64,000 bases of DNA from Glutamicibacter sp. JL.03c (GTDB lineage Bacteria; Actinomycetota; Actinomycetes; Actinomycetales; Micrococcaceae). Where the stretch lies: contig NZ_CP107575.1 in assembly GCF_025854375.1 (NCBI RefSeq), positions 1,550,001 to 1,614,000 of the forward strand. The letters run 5' to 3'. The notes beneath the pieces are model-generated. The model had not been told where the DNA came from. It did no database searches and saw only the letters and a list, made by a program, of their open reading frames with translations. Position 1 is the first letter of the stretch. The number at the start of each line of letters is the position of its first letter. Made by a program: the position numbers and the translations under genes. Shown here one piece after another: positions 18,560 to 25,749 of this stretch.

Positions 18560-19711
18560 TTACTTCACTACAACTGCGGTTAGTTTAGACAGCGGTTCAC
18601 TCAGGGCATCGACTCCGGAGGCCAGTTCCTTGATCTGTGAATCGCTCAAGTCCTGGTAGTACTTGAAGCCGTCTCCCTCACGGTAGGCATCAAGCTGCTT
18701 TTGCAGTGCCGCGAAGTTCGTTTTCAGCTCCTCGTCCAAGGCATCGTCGGTGCCCGCTAACAGCGGCTGCAGATCTTCATAAGCAATTTTTGCTCCTTCC
18801 AAATTGGCTTGGAAGTCCCACAGGTCAGTGTGCGAGAAGGTTTCCTCTTCGCCGGTGACCTTTCCGGTAGCTACCTCATCGAGCAGCTCCTTGGCTCCGT
18901 TGGCCAGCTGGTCCGGAGTGAATTCCAGGCTCTGGGTGCGGGTATAAAGTTCCTTGGTGTCCTCGACCATCTTGGTGGCAATCTCTTCGCGGTCACCCTG
19001 ACTCATCTTCGTGTAACCCTCGGGTGCCCAGAGATCCTTTTCGGCGCGGTGCCATCCGGTAAAGCTGTCGCCCGCCTCCAGGTCAGCTTCACGAGCATCC
19101 AAGATTGGATCCAAGTCACCGAACGACTCGGCCACCGGTTCAATGCGCTCCCAGTGCATGCGGGTAGGCGCGTACAGGCTCTTCGCTAGCTCTTCATCTC
19201 CTGAGGCAAATGCTTCGGCGAACTTTTCAGTTCCGCGCACCAACTGTTCGGTCTGATCCTTGACGTAAGCGGCATATTGATCCGTCGCGTTCTTCTGCAA
19301 TGCGGCACGGTCAGCGGATACTTCCTGGCCATCTGCCGATTCGCTGACGGTGAAGGCTGCCCGGATACCGTCGCCGACCATGCCCGGCTTGCAGGCTGTG
19401 AAATATTTTCCCTGCGGGGCCATGACGACGAGGTCACGGGTGACACCCGGACCAATGTTTTCGACTTCGCCGACGATGCGAAGTCCGTCTTCGGCGAGCA
19501 GGTAGAACTCGGTCACGGCGGAGCCCTCGTTCTTGACATCAAACTTGATGGTGCCACCGGCGGTGGTGTCGGTAGAAACATTGCAGGTATCGTTGGTGCT
19601 CACTACTGAGATGGCGCCGTCTGTGGAAGCTTCAGTGGTGTTGTCGGTGCAACCAGCCAGAGCCAGGGTGCCCACGACGAGAACGGCTACGGCGGTACTT
19701 GTTTTGTTCAT
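18560..19711 (-). CDS. efeO: EfeO, periplasmic-type iron-binding lipoprotein
   Basis: 383 aa. A lipoprotein signal peptide with lipobox LALAGC is followed by a cupredoxin-like domain (roughly residues 35-125, with TACKPGM) and a C-terminal imelysin/M75 domain carrying the HxxE metal motif in FTGWHRAEKDLW. It delivers iron to the permease EfeU at the outer face of the membrane. Middle gene of efeU-efeO-efeB with short gaps. Confidence 0.95.
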   Translation of the reverse strand: MNKTSTAVAVLVVGTLALAGCTDNTTEASTDGAISVVSTNDTCNVSTDTTAGGTIKFDVKNEGSAVTEFYLLAEDGLRIVGEVENIGPGVTRDLVVMAPQGKYFTACKPGMVGDGIRAAFTVSESADGQEVSADRAALQKNATDQYAAYVKDQTEQLVRGTEKFAEAFASGDEELAKSLYAPTRMHWERIEPVAESFGDLDPILDAREADLEAGDSFTGWHRAEKDLWAPEGYTKMSQGDREEIATKMVEDTKELYTRTQSLEFTPDQLANGAKELLDEVATGKVTGEEETFSHTDLWDFQANLEGAKIAYEDLQPLLAGTDDALDEELKTNFAALQKQLDAYREGDGFKYYQDLSDSQIKELASGVDALSEPLSKLTAVVVK

Positions 19712-19756
19712 GAGGTGCGAAATCCTTCGAAATTCAGTGAATGATGCGGTGATGGG

Positions 19757-20590
19757 TTATGCGTTTTCGTTTCGAACCGTGGCGGCCGGAGAAGAGAAGA
19801 CTTTGCGCAGGTAGAGGAACATCACGGGCAGTACGTAAGCCACCCAGACGATGGCTTCTAGCCACGTAGTAGCAGGAGAAAAATTGAAGATGCCTTTGAG
19901 AAGAGTTCCCATGACGCCACCGGGGGCAATAATGTGCGACACATCAAAAGCGAGGTTGTGCAGGCCTGGCAAGAATCCAGCTTCTTGCAAATCATGAACC
20001 CCGTAGGCCAGTACTCCACCGGCAACGATGACTAAAAGTGCACCAGTGATGGTGAAGAATTTGGAGAGGCTGATTTTTAGTACTCCTCGGTTCAGCAATG
20101 TGCCCAAGAAGATTGCGGTCAAGATCCCCAGGAAGGCTCCTAGCAGCGGTTGCCACGTTTCGCCAGTGGCTCGCGCTGCCGCCCAGAGGAAAAGGGCCGT
20201 CTCTAAGCCTTCGCGCCCCACGGCAAAGGCACCGACCAGTACCAGTCCGAGCGTGGAAGAATCGGCAACTCTGTCGACTCGGGTTTTGAGATCACTGCCG
20301 AGGGTTTTGGCCGCACTGGCCATCCAGAAAATCATCCAGGTGACCAGGCCTACGGCGACGATGGATAAGGATCCACCAATCATTTCCTGCGCCTCAAAGG
20401 TCAGGCCTTTGGGGCCAAAGGTGAGCAGCGCCCCGAAGCCCAGTGAGACCAGCACCGCGCAAGAGATTCCGGCCCAGATTCTGGGGAGCAGGTGTTTACG
20501 TCCGCTCTTGTTCAGATAGGCCACCAAGAGGACAACTATCAGCACTGCTTCGAGGCCCTCGCGCAGGCCGATCAGGTAATTTCCGATCAT
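19757..20590 (-). CDS. efeU: EfeU, FTR1-family ferric/ferrous iron permease
   Basis: 277-aa membrane protein with seven hydrophobic segments and both REGLE motifs that carry iron in Ftr1/EfeU proteins: LREGLEAVLIV near the N-terminus and GREGLETALFL mid-protein. First gene of the efeUOB operon. A DtxR-type iron box lies 101 bases upstream, so the operon is expected to be repressed when iron is sufficient. Confidence 0.95.
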   Translation of the reverse strand: MIGNYLIGLREGLEAVLIVVLLVAYLNKSGRKHLLPRIWAGISCAVLVSLGFGALLTFGPKGLTFEAQEMIGGSLSIVAVGLVTWMIFWMASAAKTLGSDLKTRVDRVADSSTLGLVLVGAFAVGREGLETALFLWAAARATGETWQPLLGAFLGILTAIFLGTLLNRGVLKISLSKFFTITGALLVIVAGGVLAYGVHDLQEAGFLPGLHNLAFDVSHIIAPGGVMGTLLKGIFNFSPATTWLEAIVWVAYVLPVMFLYLRKVFSSPAATVRNENA

Positions 20591-20690
20591 GGTATTGCTT
20601 TCACGGGTTCACGTCCCGTGAGGCTTATGCCAGTCACGGGTGGTGATGCCGGCTCATCGAAAATTCGGTGATACACACGGTCAATCGGTA

Positions 20691-20709
20691 TAAGGTTAGC
20701 CTAATCTTA
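20691..20709. promoter_or_regulatory. DtxR/IdeR iron box for efeUOB
   Basis: TAAGGTTAGCCTAATCTTA matches the established 19-bp consensus TTAGGTTAGCCTAACCTAA at 16 of 19 positions, with a nearly perfect centre. It lies upstream of efeU in the position of a promoter operator. Confidence 0.85.
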
Positions 20710-20990
20710 ATCGGGCAAAAAACGCCCAAGTGAAGTTGAGTTTTTCTCGGTAATGTTAACCAGCTCACCGCAAAGGGGGCATATTTTGCCTGAGTAGCTG
20801 TCTGGCGCGAAGCACGGGCTTCATTAGTGGAAACATTTGTGGGCTAATCATCAGTGATCGGCCGCTTGGAGCAGAGTCGACAATGTCCTTCGACTGCATT
20901 TCTGGACGATTTCAGCCAATCGTGGCGAATGAGAAGCGAGCGTTCAGGGAGTTCGAAAGCATGGCGCCATTGAACAGTTCGCCAAGCAGG
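20710..20990. other. intergenic region, nothing recognised
   Basis: About 280 bp between the iron box and the end of the exporter gene. No ORF with coding character, RNA gene or clear hairpin was found. Confidence 0.5.
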
Positions 20991-21620
20991 TTAGGGGCGC
21001 GAGAGCGCAACCTTCACGCCAAATCCAACCAGGACGGTCCCCGTGATCCGATCCATCCATGACACGGCGCGAGCCGAGCTCAACCAACGCCCGGCAAGCT
21101 TAACCCCGATGATGAGTACGGAGGCCCAAGCAAGAGTTAAGAGAACGTGTACCGCTGCCAGCGCAACCCCCATAAGCAAAGAATGGGTCCCGGTCGGAGT
21201 GAACTGTGGAATTGTGGCGATATAGAACACGCCAATCTTTGGATTTAACAAGTTGGTGACCATGCCGGTGGTGAAATTGCGCCACTTGCTGCGTGGCACA
21301 TCAACCTTTATGGCTTCCACATCCTTATTCTTCAAACTGCGGTAGATCATTTGGCTGCCCAGGAAAATCAGATACGCGGCACCAGCGTAGGTGAGGATTT
21401 GATAGGCCACATGAGACGCGGCCAGGACAGCGGAAGCTCCGGCGGCCGCTGCGACACCCCAGATGAAGACTCCCGTGCAGATCCCCAACGCGGCGACGAT
21501 CGCCTCGACGCGCCCCAATGTCATTGCGGAACGCAATATTAAGGCTGTATCCACGCCAGGAACTAAGGTCATTAACAGTGCAACGATGGCAAAGGCTGCT
21601 AGGGCAGAGGCAACGGTCAT
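20991..21620 (-). CDS. LysE/RhtB-type translocator
   Basis: 209-aa membrane protein with six hydrophobic segments. Family marks: the N-terminal helix with PGVDTALILRSAMTLGR, corresponding to the PGP-type motif, the mid-protein FTTGMVTNLLNPKIGVFYIA, and the final helix with GTVLVGFGVKVAL. Members export amino acids or related metabolites. Single gene, 263 bases from the rpsP operon on the other strand. The transported compound is unknown. Confidence 0.88.
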   Translation of the reverse strand: MTVASALAAFAIVALLMTLVPGVDTALILRSAMTLGRVEAIVAALGICTGVFIWGVAAAAGASAVLAASHVAYQILTYAGAAYLIFLGSQMIYRSLKNKDVEAIKVDVPRSKWRNFTTGMVTNLLNPKIGVFYIATIPQFTPTGTHSLLMGVALAAVHVLLTLAWASVLIIGVKLAGRWLSSARAVSWMDRITGTVLVGFGVKVALSRP

Positions 21621-21718
21621 GCAATAAATGCTAGTTCTCGCTCTTGGGTACGTGTTGCACTCCGCATGCTGAGGTGATCAAGCTCATGAATCGTTGGCGG
21701 GTCAGGACATAAATGGAG

Positions 21719-21748
21719 TTGGCCAGCCTGCGTACTGTCTGGCATAAT
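21719..21748 (+). promoter_or_regulatory. candidate promoter of the rpsP operon
   Basis: TTGGCC, 18-bp spacer, CATAAT, about 137 bp ahead of the rpsP start; TTGGCC departs from consensus at two positions. Confidence 0.45.
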
Positions 21749-21884
21749 TGCAGGGTACTCGATTTGTTGTGGCCCCTCTCTCCGCTTCGAATCCTGTCCT
21801 TTTTAGAGTTCGAGAAGTAAGGCCTGCCCCACAGGTGCTAAAAATCGGATTCGACCATGTTGAGAAACAGGAGTGACCACTACA

Positions 21885-22295
21885 GTGGCCGTTAAAATTC
21901 GTCTGAAGCGCTTCGGTAAGATGCGCGCACCTTTCTACCGCGTTGTTGTCATGGACTCCCGCGCAAAGCGCGATGGCCGTGCCATCGAGGAGATCGGTAA
22001 GTACCACCCAACCGAGAACCCATCGATCATCGAGATCGATTCTGAGCGTGCTCAGTACTGGCTGTCGGTTGGCGCTCAGCCAACCGAGCAGGTTCACAAG
22101 CTGCTGAACATCACCGGTGACTGGCAGAAGTTCAAGGGCATCGACGGCCAGGAAGGCACCTACCAGGTTGCCGAGCCTAAGCCAGCATTCGTTGCACCTG
22201 AAAAGGGTTCGGTGATCCTTCCTGAGGCCATCACCAAGAAGGCTGAGAAGCCAGCTGCTGAAGAGGCAGAGGCCGAAGCAACCGAGGCTGAGTAA
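21885..22295 (+). CDS. rpsP: 30S ribosomal protein S16
   Basis: 136 aa. The GTG at 21885 gives the family start [22 protein letters not shown]; an in-frame GTG at 21873 overlaps the CAGGAG ribosome-binding site and is not usable. The core S16 fold ends around residue 85; the remaining acidic Ala/Glu-rich tail is common in actinobacterial S16. First gene of the rpsP-KH-rimM-trmD set, which links a ribosomal protein with ribosome-maturation and tRNA-modification factors. Confidence 0.97.
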   Translation: MAVKIRLKRFGKMRAPFYRVVVMDSRAKRDGRAIEEIGKYHPTENPSIIEIDSERAQYWLSVGAQPTEQVHKLLNITGDWQKFKGIDGQEGTYQVAEPKPAFVAPEKGSVILPEAITKKAEKPAAEEAEAEATEAE

Positions 22296-22297
22296 CA

Positions 22298-22540
22298 GTG
22301 CTCGTTGATGCGCTAGACCATATGGTGCGCGGAATCGTCGAGGAACCGGAAGACGTCAAGGTCGCCTTGAAGTCCACCCGCCGCGGCGATTTGCTCGAAG
22401 TTCGTGTCAACCCTGAAGATCTCGGTCGTGTGATCGGACGCCAGGGACGCACCGCGCGAGCACTGCGTACCGTCATGGCAGCGCTGGCCAAGGAATCGGT
22501 TCGTGTTGATGTCATCGACACCGATCGACGCCGCGGCTAA
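22298..22540 (+). CDS. KH-domain RNA-binding protein (KhpA/YlqC-like)
   Basis: 80 aa, a single KH domain with the RNA-binding loop GRVIGRQGRTARALR. It starts with GTG two bases after the rpsP stop. In Gram-positive bacteria the homologue KhpA pairs with KhpB/Jag and binds many RNAs; the rpsP-khpA-rimM order is conserved. Confidence 0.93.
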   Translation: MLVDALDHMVRGIVEEPEDVKVALKSTRRGDLLEVRVNPEDLGRVIGRQGRTARALRTVMAALAKESVRVDVIDTDRRRG

Positions 22541-22574
22541 GCAACTGCAGCCCAACTCTTCGTTGGCTTCATTT

Positions 22575-22616
22575 CGAAAGGAGTTTCCGTCCAACTGGTG
22601 ACGGAAACTCCTTTCG
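22575..22616 (+). terminator. strong hairpin inside the rpsP operon
   Basis: Perfect 17-bp stem (22575-22591 with 22600-22616) and 8-nt loop, between the KH gene and rimM, followed by TGTTTC. It could attenuate or terminate part of the transcription, or mark a processing site. Confidence 0.7.
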
Positions 22617-22655
22617 TGTTTCACCACCCACACCATCCAGAAAGAGCAGCAGATT

Positions 22656-23192
22656 ATGCGATTGCAGGTTGCCCGCATCGGCAAGCCCCACGGTATCCGT
22701 GGCGAAGTCACCGTTCAGGTTCTCACCGACAACCCCGAGGATCGCTTCACCGCTGGCGAGGAACTGATCGTTGTCGACGGCCCGGTCAAAAGCCTCACCG
22801 TGAAGAACGCCCGCTGGAACAAGACCATCCTGCTGCTGTCCTTCAAGGAGATCAACGACCGCAACCAGGCCGAGACGCTTCGCGGTGCCCGCCTGGAGAT
22901 CGAGGTCTCCGATGAACCCGAAGACGATTCGGATGAATGGTACGAGCACGAGCTGCTGGACCTGAAGGTCATGCTCGAGGGCAAGCAGGTCGGCGTGATC
23001 ACCGCGCTGCGCACCAACCCCGCACAGGACCTGCTGGTGTTCGAAGATTCCGAAGGCAACGAGATCTACCTGCCCTTCGTCGACGAGTTCGTGCCCGAAA
23101 TCGATCCGGAAGCCGGCACCGTCGTGATCACTCCGCCCGCCGGCCTGCTGACCCTGAACAGCGACGAAGAGTCCACCGAGGAAGAGCACTAA
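22656..23192 (+). CDS. rimM: ribosome maturation factor RimM
   Basis: 178 aa. The N-terminal RimM beta-barrel starts MRLQVARIGKPHGIRGEV; a PRC-barrel follows with EHELLDLKVMLEGKQVG and LPFVDEFVPEIDPEAG. It binds S19 during 30S head assembly. It lies 4 bases ahead of trmD and after an unusually strong intra-operon hairpin. Confidence 0.96.
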   Translation: MRLQVARIGKPHGIRGEVTVQVLTDNPEDRFTAGEELIVVDGPVKSLTVKNARWNKTILLLSFKEINDRNQAETLRGARLEIEVSDEPEDDSDEWYEHELLDLKVMLEGKQVGVITALRTNPAQDLLVFEDSEGNEIYLPFVDEFVPEIDPEAGTVVITPPAGLLTLNSDEESTEEEH

Positions 23193-23195
23193 ACC

Positions 23196-24029
23196 ATGCG
23201 CCTAGATGTCATCTCGATTTTCCCCGAGTACCTGCAGCCGCTCTCGCTCTCGCTGATCGGCCGGGCAGCGGAAGACGGCATCCTGGATCTGAACGTCACC
23301 AATTTGCGCGACTTCACCGAAGACAAGCACCGCAAGGTCGACGACACTCCCTATGGCGGTGGCGCCGGCATGGTGATGATGCCCGAGCCGTGGGGCCGCG
23401 CCCTGGACTCGGTTCGTCCCGCCGACGCGCAGGGCCCCAAGCCCACCTTGATCGTTCCTTCACCCGCCGGGGCGGTGTTCAATCAGCAGATAGCCTACGA
23501 TCTGGCCGAAGAAGAGCACCTGGTCTTCGCCTGCGGACGCTACGAAGGCATTGATGAACGCGTGGTCGACTACGCGCACGAGAACTTCAACGTCGTCCCG
23601 GTATCCATCGGCGATTACGTGCTCAACGGGGGAGAAGTGGCGGTCATGGTGATGGTCGAGGCTATTGCCCGCCTGATCCCCGGCGTCATCGGCAACCCTG
23701 AATCCCTGGTGGAGGAGTCCCACTCGGATGTCCTGCTGGAATATCCGGTCTACACCAAGCCTGCCTCGTGGCGCGGACGCGAGGTTCCCGAGGTACTGCT
23801 GGGCGGCAATCACCAGCGGGTTGGCCGCTTCCGCCGCGATGAGCAGATCAAGCGCACCGCGGCCCGCCGCCCGGATTTGATCACCCAGATGGATGTCTCC
23901 TCCTTGAACCGTCGCGATCGCGACGCTCTGTGGCATAGCGGATTCGCTGTGGTTGACGGCGTGATCACTGCCAAGTCCGAGCTGGACTGGGCGACCGGTG
24001 CCGGTGCCGAAGGCGCCGAGAAGAACTAG
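23196..24029 (+). CDS. trmD: tRNA (guanine37-N1)-methyltransferase TrmD
   Basis: 277 aa. SPOUT methyltransferase that makes m1G37 and prevents frameshifting. Visible signatures: [16 protein letters not shown] at the start, [24 protein letters not shown], the SAM-binding trefoil-knot part [14 protein letters not shown], and [12 protein letters not shown]. The C-terminal domain ends in an Ala/Gly-rich tail. Confidence 0.97.
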   Translation: MRLDVISIFPEYLQPLSLSLIGRAAEDGILDLNVTNLRDFTEDKHRKVDDTPYGGGAGMVMMPEPWGRALDSVRPADAQGPKPTLIVPSPAGAVFNQQIAYDLAEEEHLVFACGRYEGIDERVVDYAHENFNVVPVSIGDYVLNGGEVAVMVMVEAIARLIPGVIGNPESLVEESHSDVLLEYPVYTKPASWRGREVPEVLLGGNHQRVGRFRRDEQIKRTAARRPDLITQMDVSSLNRRDRDALWHSGFAVVDGVITAKSELDWATGAGAEGAEKN

Positions 24030-24303
24030 TTCCACGGCCGCAACCCGGCGACGAGGTCTAAATCACGGGATCATGGATTCTGCTGGACTCGCGCGAGCCG
24101 TAGCGATACGGCATAATTGTTTCTTGGTGTGTTTTTATCTGGCTCCTGCCGCAGGGGGAAGACCGGATGTGAAAGAACTGCCGCATCGACTGCTAGAGCC
24201 AGTCGGTGGTAAACGTTCCGGGGAGATCGCCAGGCGGCAAGCCGGCGATAAGCCCCGCTACGAGGATTCGGTGACCTGCGGCATTGATCCTAGGAGATGC
24301 AAC
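24030..24303 (+). promoter_or_regulatory. long leader region of rplS
   Basis: 274 bp between trmD and rplS without a gene. A CATAAT hexamer at 24112 could be the -10 of a separate rplS promoter, but no good -35 is visible. The ~170-nt leader then contains several GC-rich complementary stretches (for example CCGGGGAG, GGCGGCAAGCCGGCG) and could form a structured RNA. Any regulatory role is inferred. Confidence 0.35.
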
Positions 24304-24663
24304 ATGCATATTCTTGACTCAGTCAATGCAGCTTCGCTGCGTTCGGACGTCCCAGCTTTCGGTCCAGGCGACACCCTGAAGGTGCACGTCAACATCATCG
24401 AAGGCAAGAACTCGCGCGTCCAGGTTTTCCAGGGCTACGTTATGGGCCGTCAGGGCCACGGCGTTGGCGAAACCTTCACCGTTCGCAAGGTTTCCTTCGG
24501 CACCGGTGTTGAGCGTACCTTCCCGGTTCACTCCCCAATCATCGAAAAGATCGAGGTTGTGACCAAGGGCGACGTTCGTCGTGCAAAGCTGTACTACATG
24601 CGCGATCGTCACGGCAAGGCTGCTCGCATCCGCGAGAAGCGCGACTTCAACACAAAGAAGTAA
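24304..24663 (+). CDS. rplS: 50S ribosomal protein L19
   Basis: 119 aa. The ATG at 24304 follows AGGAG and gives [19 protein letters not shown]; the open frame further upstream is not L19-like. The family pattern [20 protein letters not shown] and the basic end [13 protein letters not shown] are present. It sits at the 30S-50S interface. Confidence 0.97.
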   Translation: MHILDSVNAASLRSDVPAFGPGDTLKVHVNIIEGKNSRVQVFQGYVMGRQGHGVGETFTVRKVSFGTGVERTFPVHSPIIEKIEVVTKGDVRRAKLYYMRDRHGKAARIREKRDFNTKK

Positions 24664-24676
24664 TCTGCGTTCCTCG

Positions 24677-25324
24677 ATGAACCAGATTGCCCGCAGCGAG
24701 CGAGCATCGGTGAAGCGCCGGGCCTTTTCTTGGGCCTGGCGCTTCGCTGTTCTTGCCATTATTCTCGGCCTGTTGAGCACCATCATCTTCCGCGCGACGG
24801 TGACCGACCTCTTCCATATCGACTCCAACTCCATGCAGTCGACCCTCAACCCCGGCCAGAGCATCGCGGTTGACCGCCGCGCCTACCGCGACGCGCCGCC
24901 GCAGCGCGGAGACGTCATCGTCTTCGACGGTCGCGGTTCTTTCCTTCCTTATGCCAGGGCGAGTTTCGCCGACGATCTGCTCGGCGCATTGAGCCTCACC
25001 GGCACCGGCAGCAAATACGTCAAGCGCGTCATCGGGGTCGGGGGCGACACCGTGGAATGCAAAGGGCCCCAGTGCCAGATCACGGTCAATGGCCAGCCTG
25101 TCGAGGAGGCCTATATCTTTGCCGGCGATGCGCCGAGCGAGCAGGAATTCTCCGTGAGGGTCCCGGAAGGACGCCTGTGGGTGATGGGCGATCACCGCTC
25201 CACCTCCAAGGACTCGCGCTCGCTGCTCGGGGCCAGTGGTGGTGGAATGATCAGCGTCGAACGAGTCGTGGGCAAGGCAACCGACGTTGTCTGGCCGCTG
25301 GACCAACGCGCTGCGATCAGGTAA
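24677..25324 (+). CDS. lepB: signal peptidase I (first of two)
   Basis: 215 aa. One N-terminal membrane anchor (roughly residues 20-40) is followed by the catalytic domain: box B with the nucleophile Ser in SNSMQSTL, box D YVKRVIGVGGD with the general-base Lys, and box E VMGDHRSTSKDSR. It cleaves Sec and Tat signal peptides outside the membrane. It follows rplS by 13 bases and ends at a strong terminator. A second, less similar copy lies at 28774, after the protease and lipoprotein genes. Confidence 0.93.
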   Translation: MNQIARSERASVKRRAFSWAWRFAVLAIILGLLSTIIFRATVTDLFHIDSNSMQSTLNPGQSIAVDRRAYRDAPPQRGDVIVFDGRGSFLPYARASFADDLLGALSLTGTGSKYVKRVIGVGGDTVECKGPQCQITVNGQPVEEAYIFAGDAPSEQEFSVRVPEGRLWVMGDHRSTSKDSRSLLGASGGGMISVERVVGKATDVVWPLDQRAAIR

Positions 25325-25350
25325 TTGAGCGTTTCTACCTGGTAGCCATT

Positions 25351-25394
25351 AGGCGTCAGGAAGCGGAATTTTCTCGCTTCCTGACGCCTTTTTC
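25351..25394 (+). terminator. terminator after first lepB
   Basis: Perfect 15-bp stem (25351-25365 with 25375-25389), 9-nt loop, followed by TTTTTC. Confidence 0.92.
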
Positions 25395-25749
25395 GTGTCG
25401 TATGGAATTTTTTTCGTCGTTACACAGGTTCAACGGCATTTCTATGATTCCGATGTGCGGATGCTGTCTGATCTCACAGATTCCTCGGGCCTGACTAGGC
25501 AGTAGAAAGATCACTCCAATCTTAAACGAAACGTACCCGCTCGCAAGATGTGACGTAGTCGAATTCGTGCCACGCGTGCTGACTTGGGGAAACGTAGATT
25601 GGTATTTATATTTTCGTTGGATTCGGTACTTGAAAACCCCAACATCGACCCGCTATTGTTTCATTTTGGTAACAACACCTGTGCCTAGAAATGTGTTCTG
25701 AGGTAAGAACACCGCGGGCACTCGCACCAAAAATGTGGGAGAAGCATTA
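25395..25749 (+). other. upstream region of the protease gene
   Basis: 355 bp, more AT-rich than its surroundings, without an ORF of coding character. It presumably holds the promoter of the protease gene; GGAGAA at 25738 is its ribosome-binding site. Confidence 0.45.
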
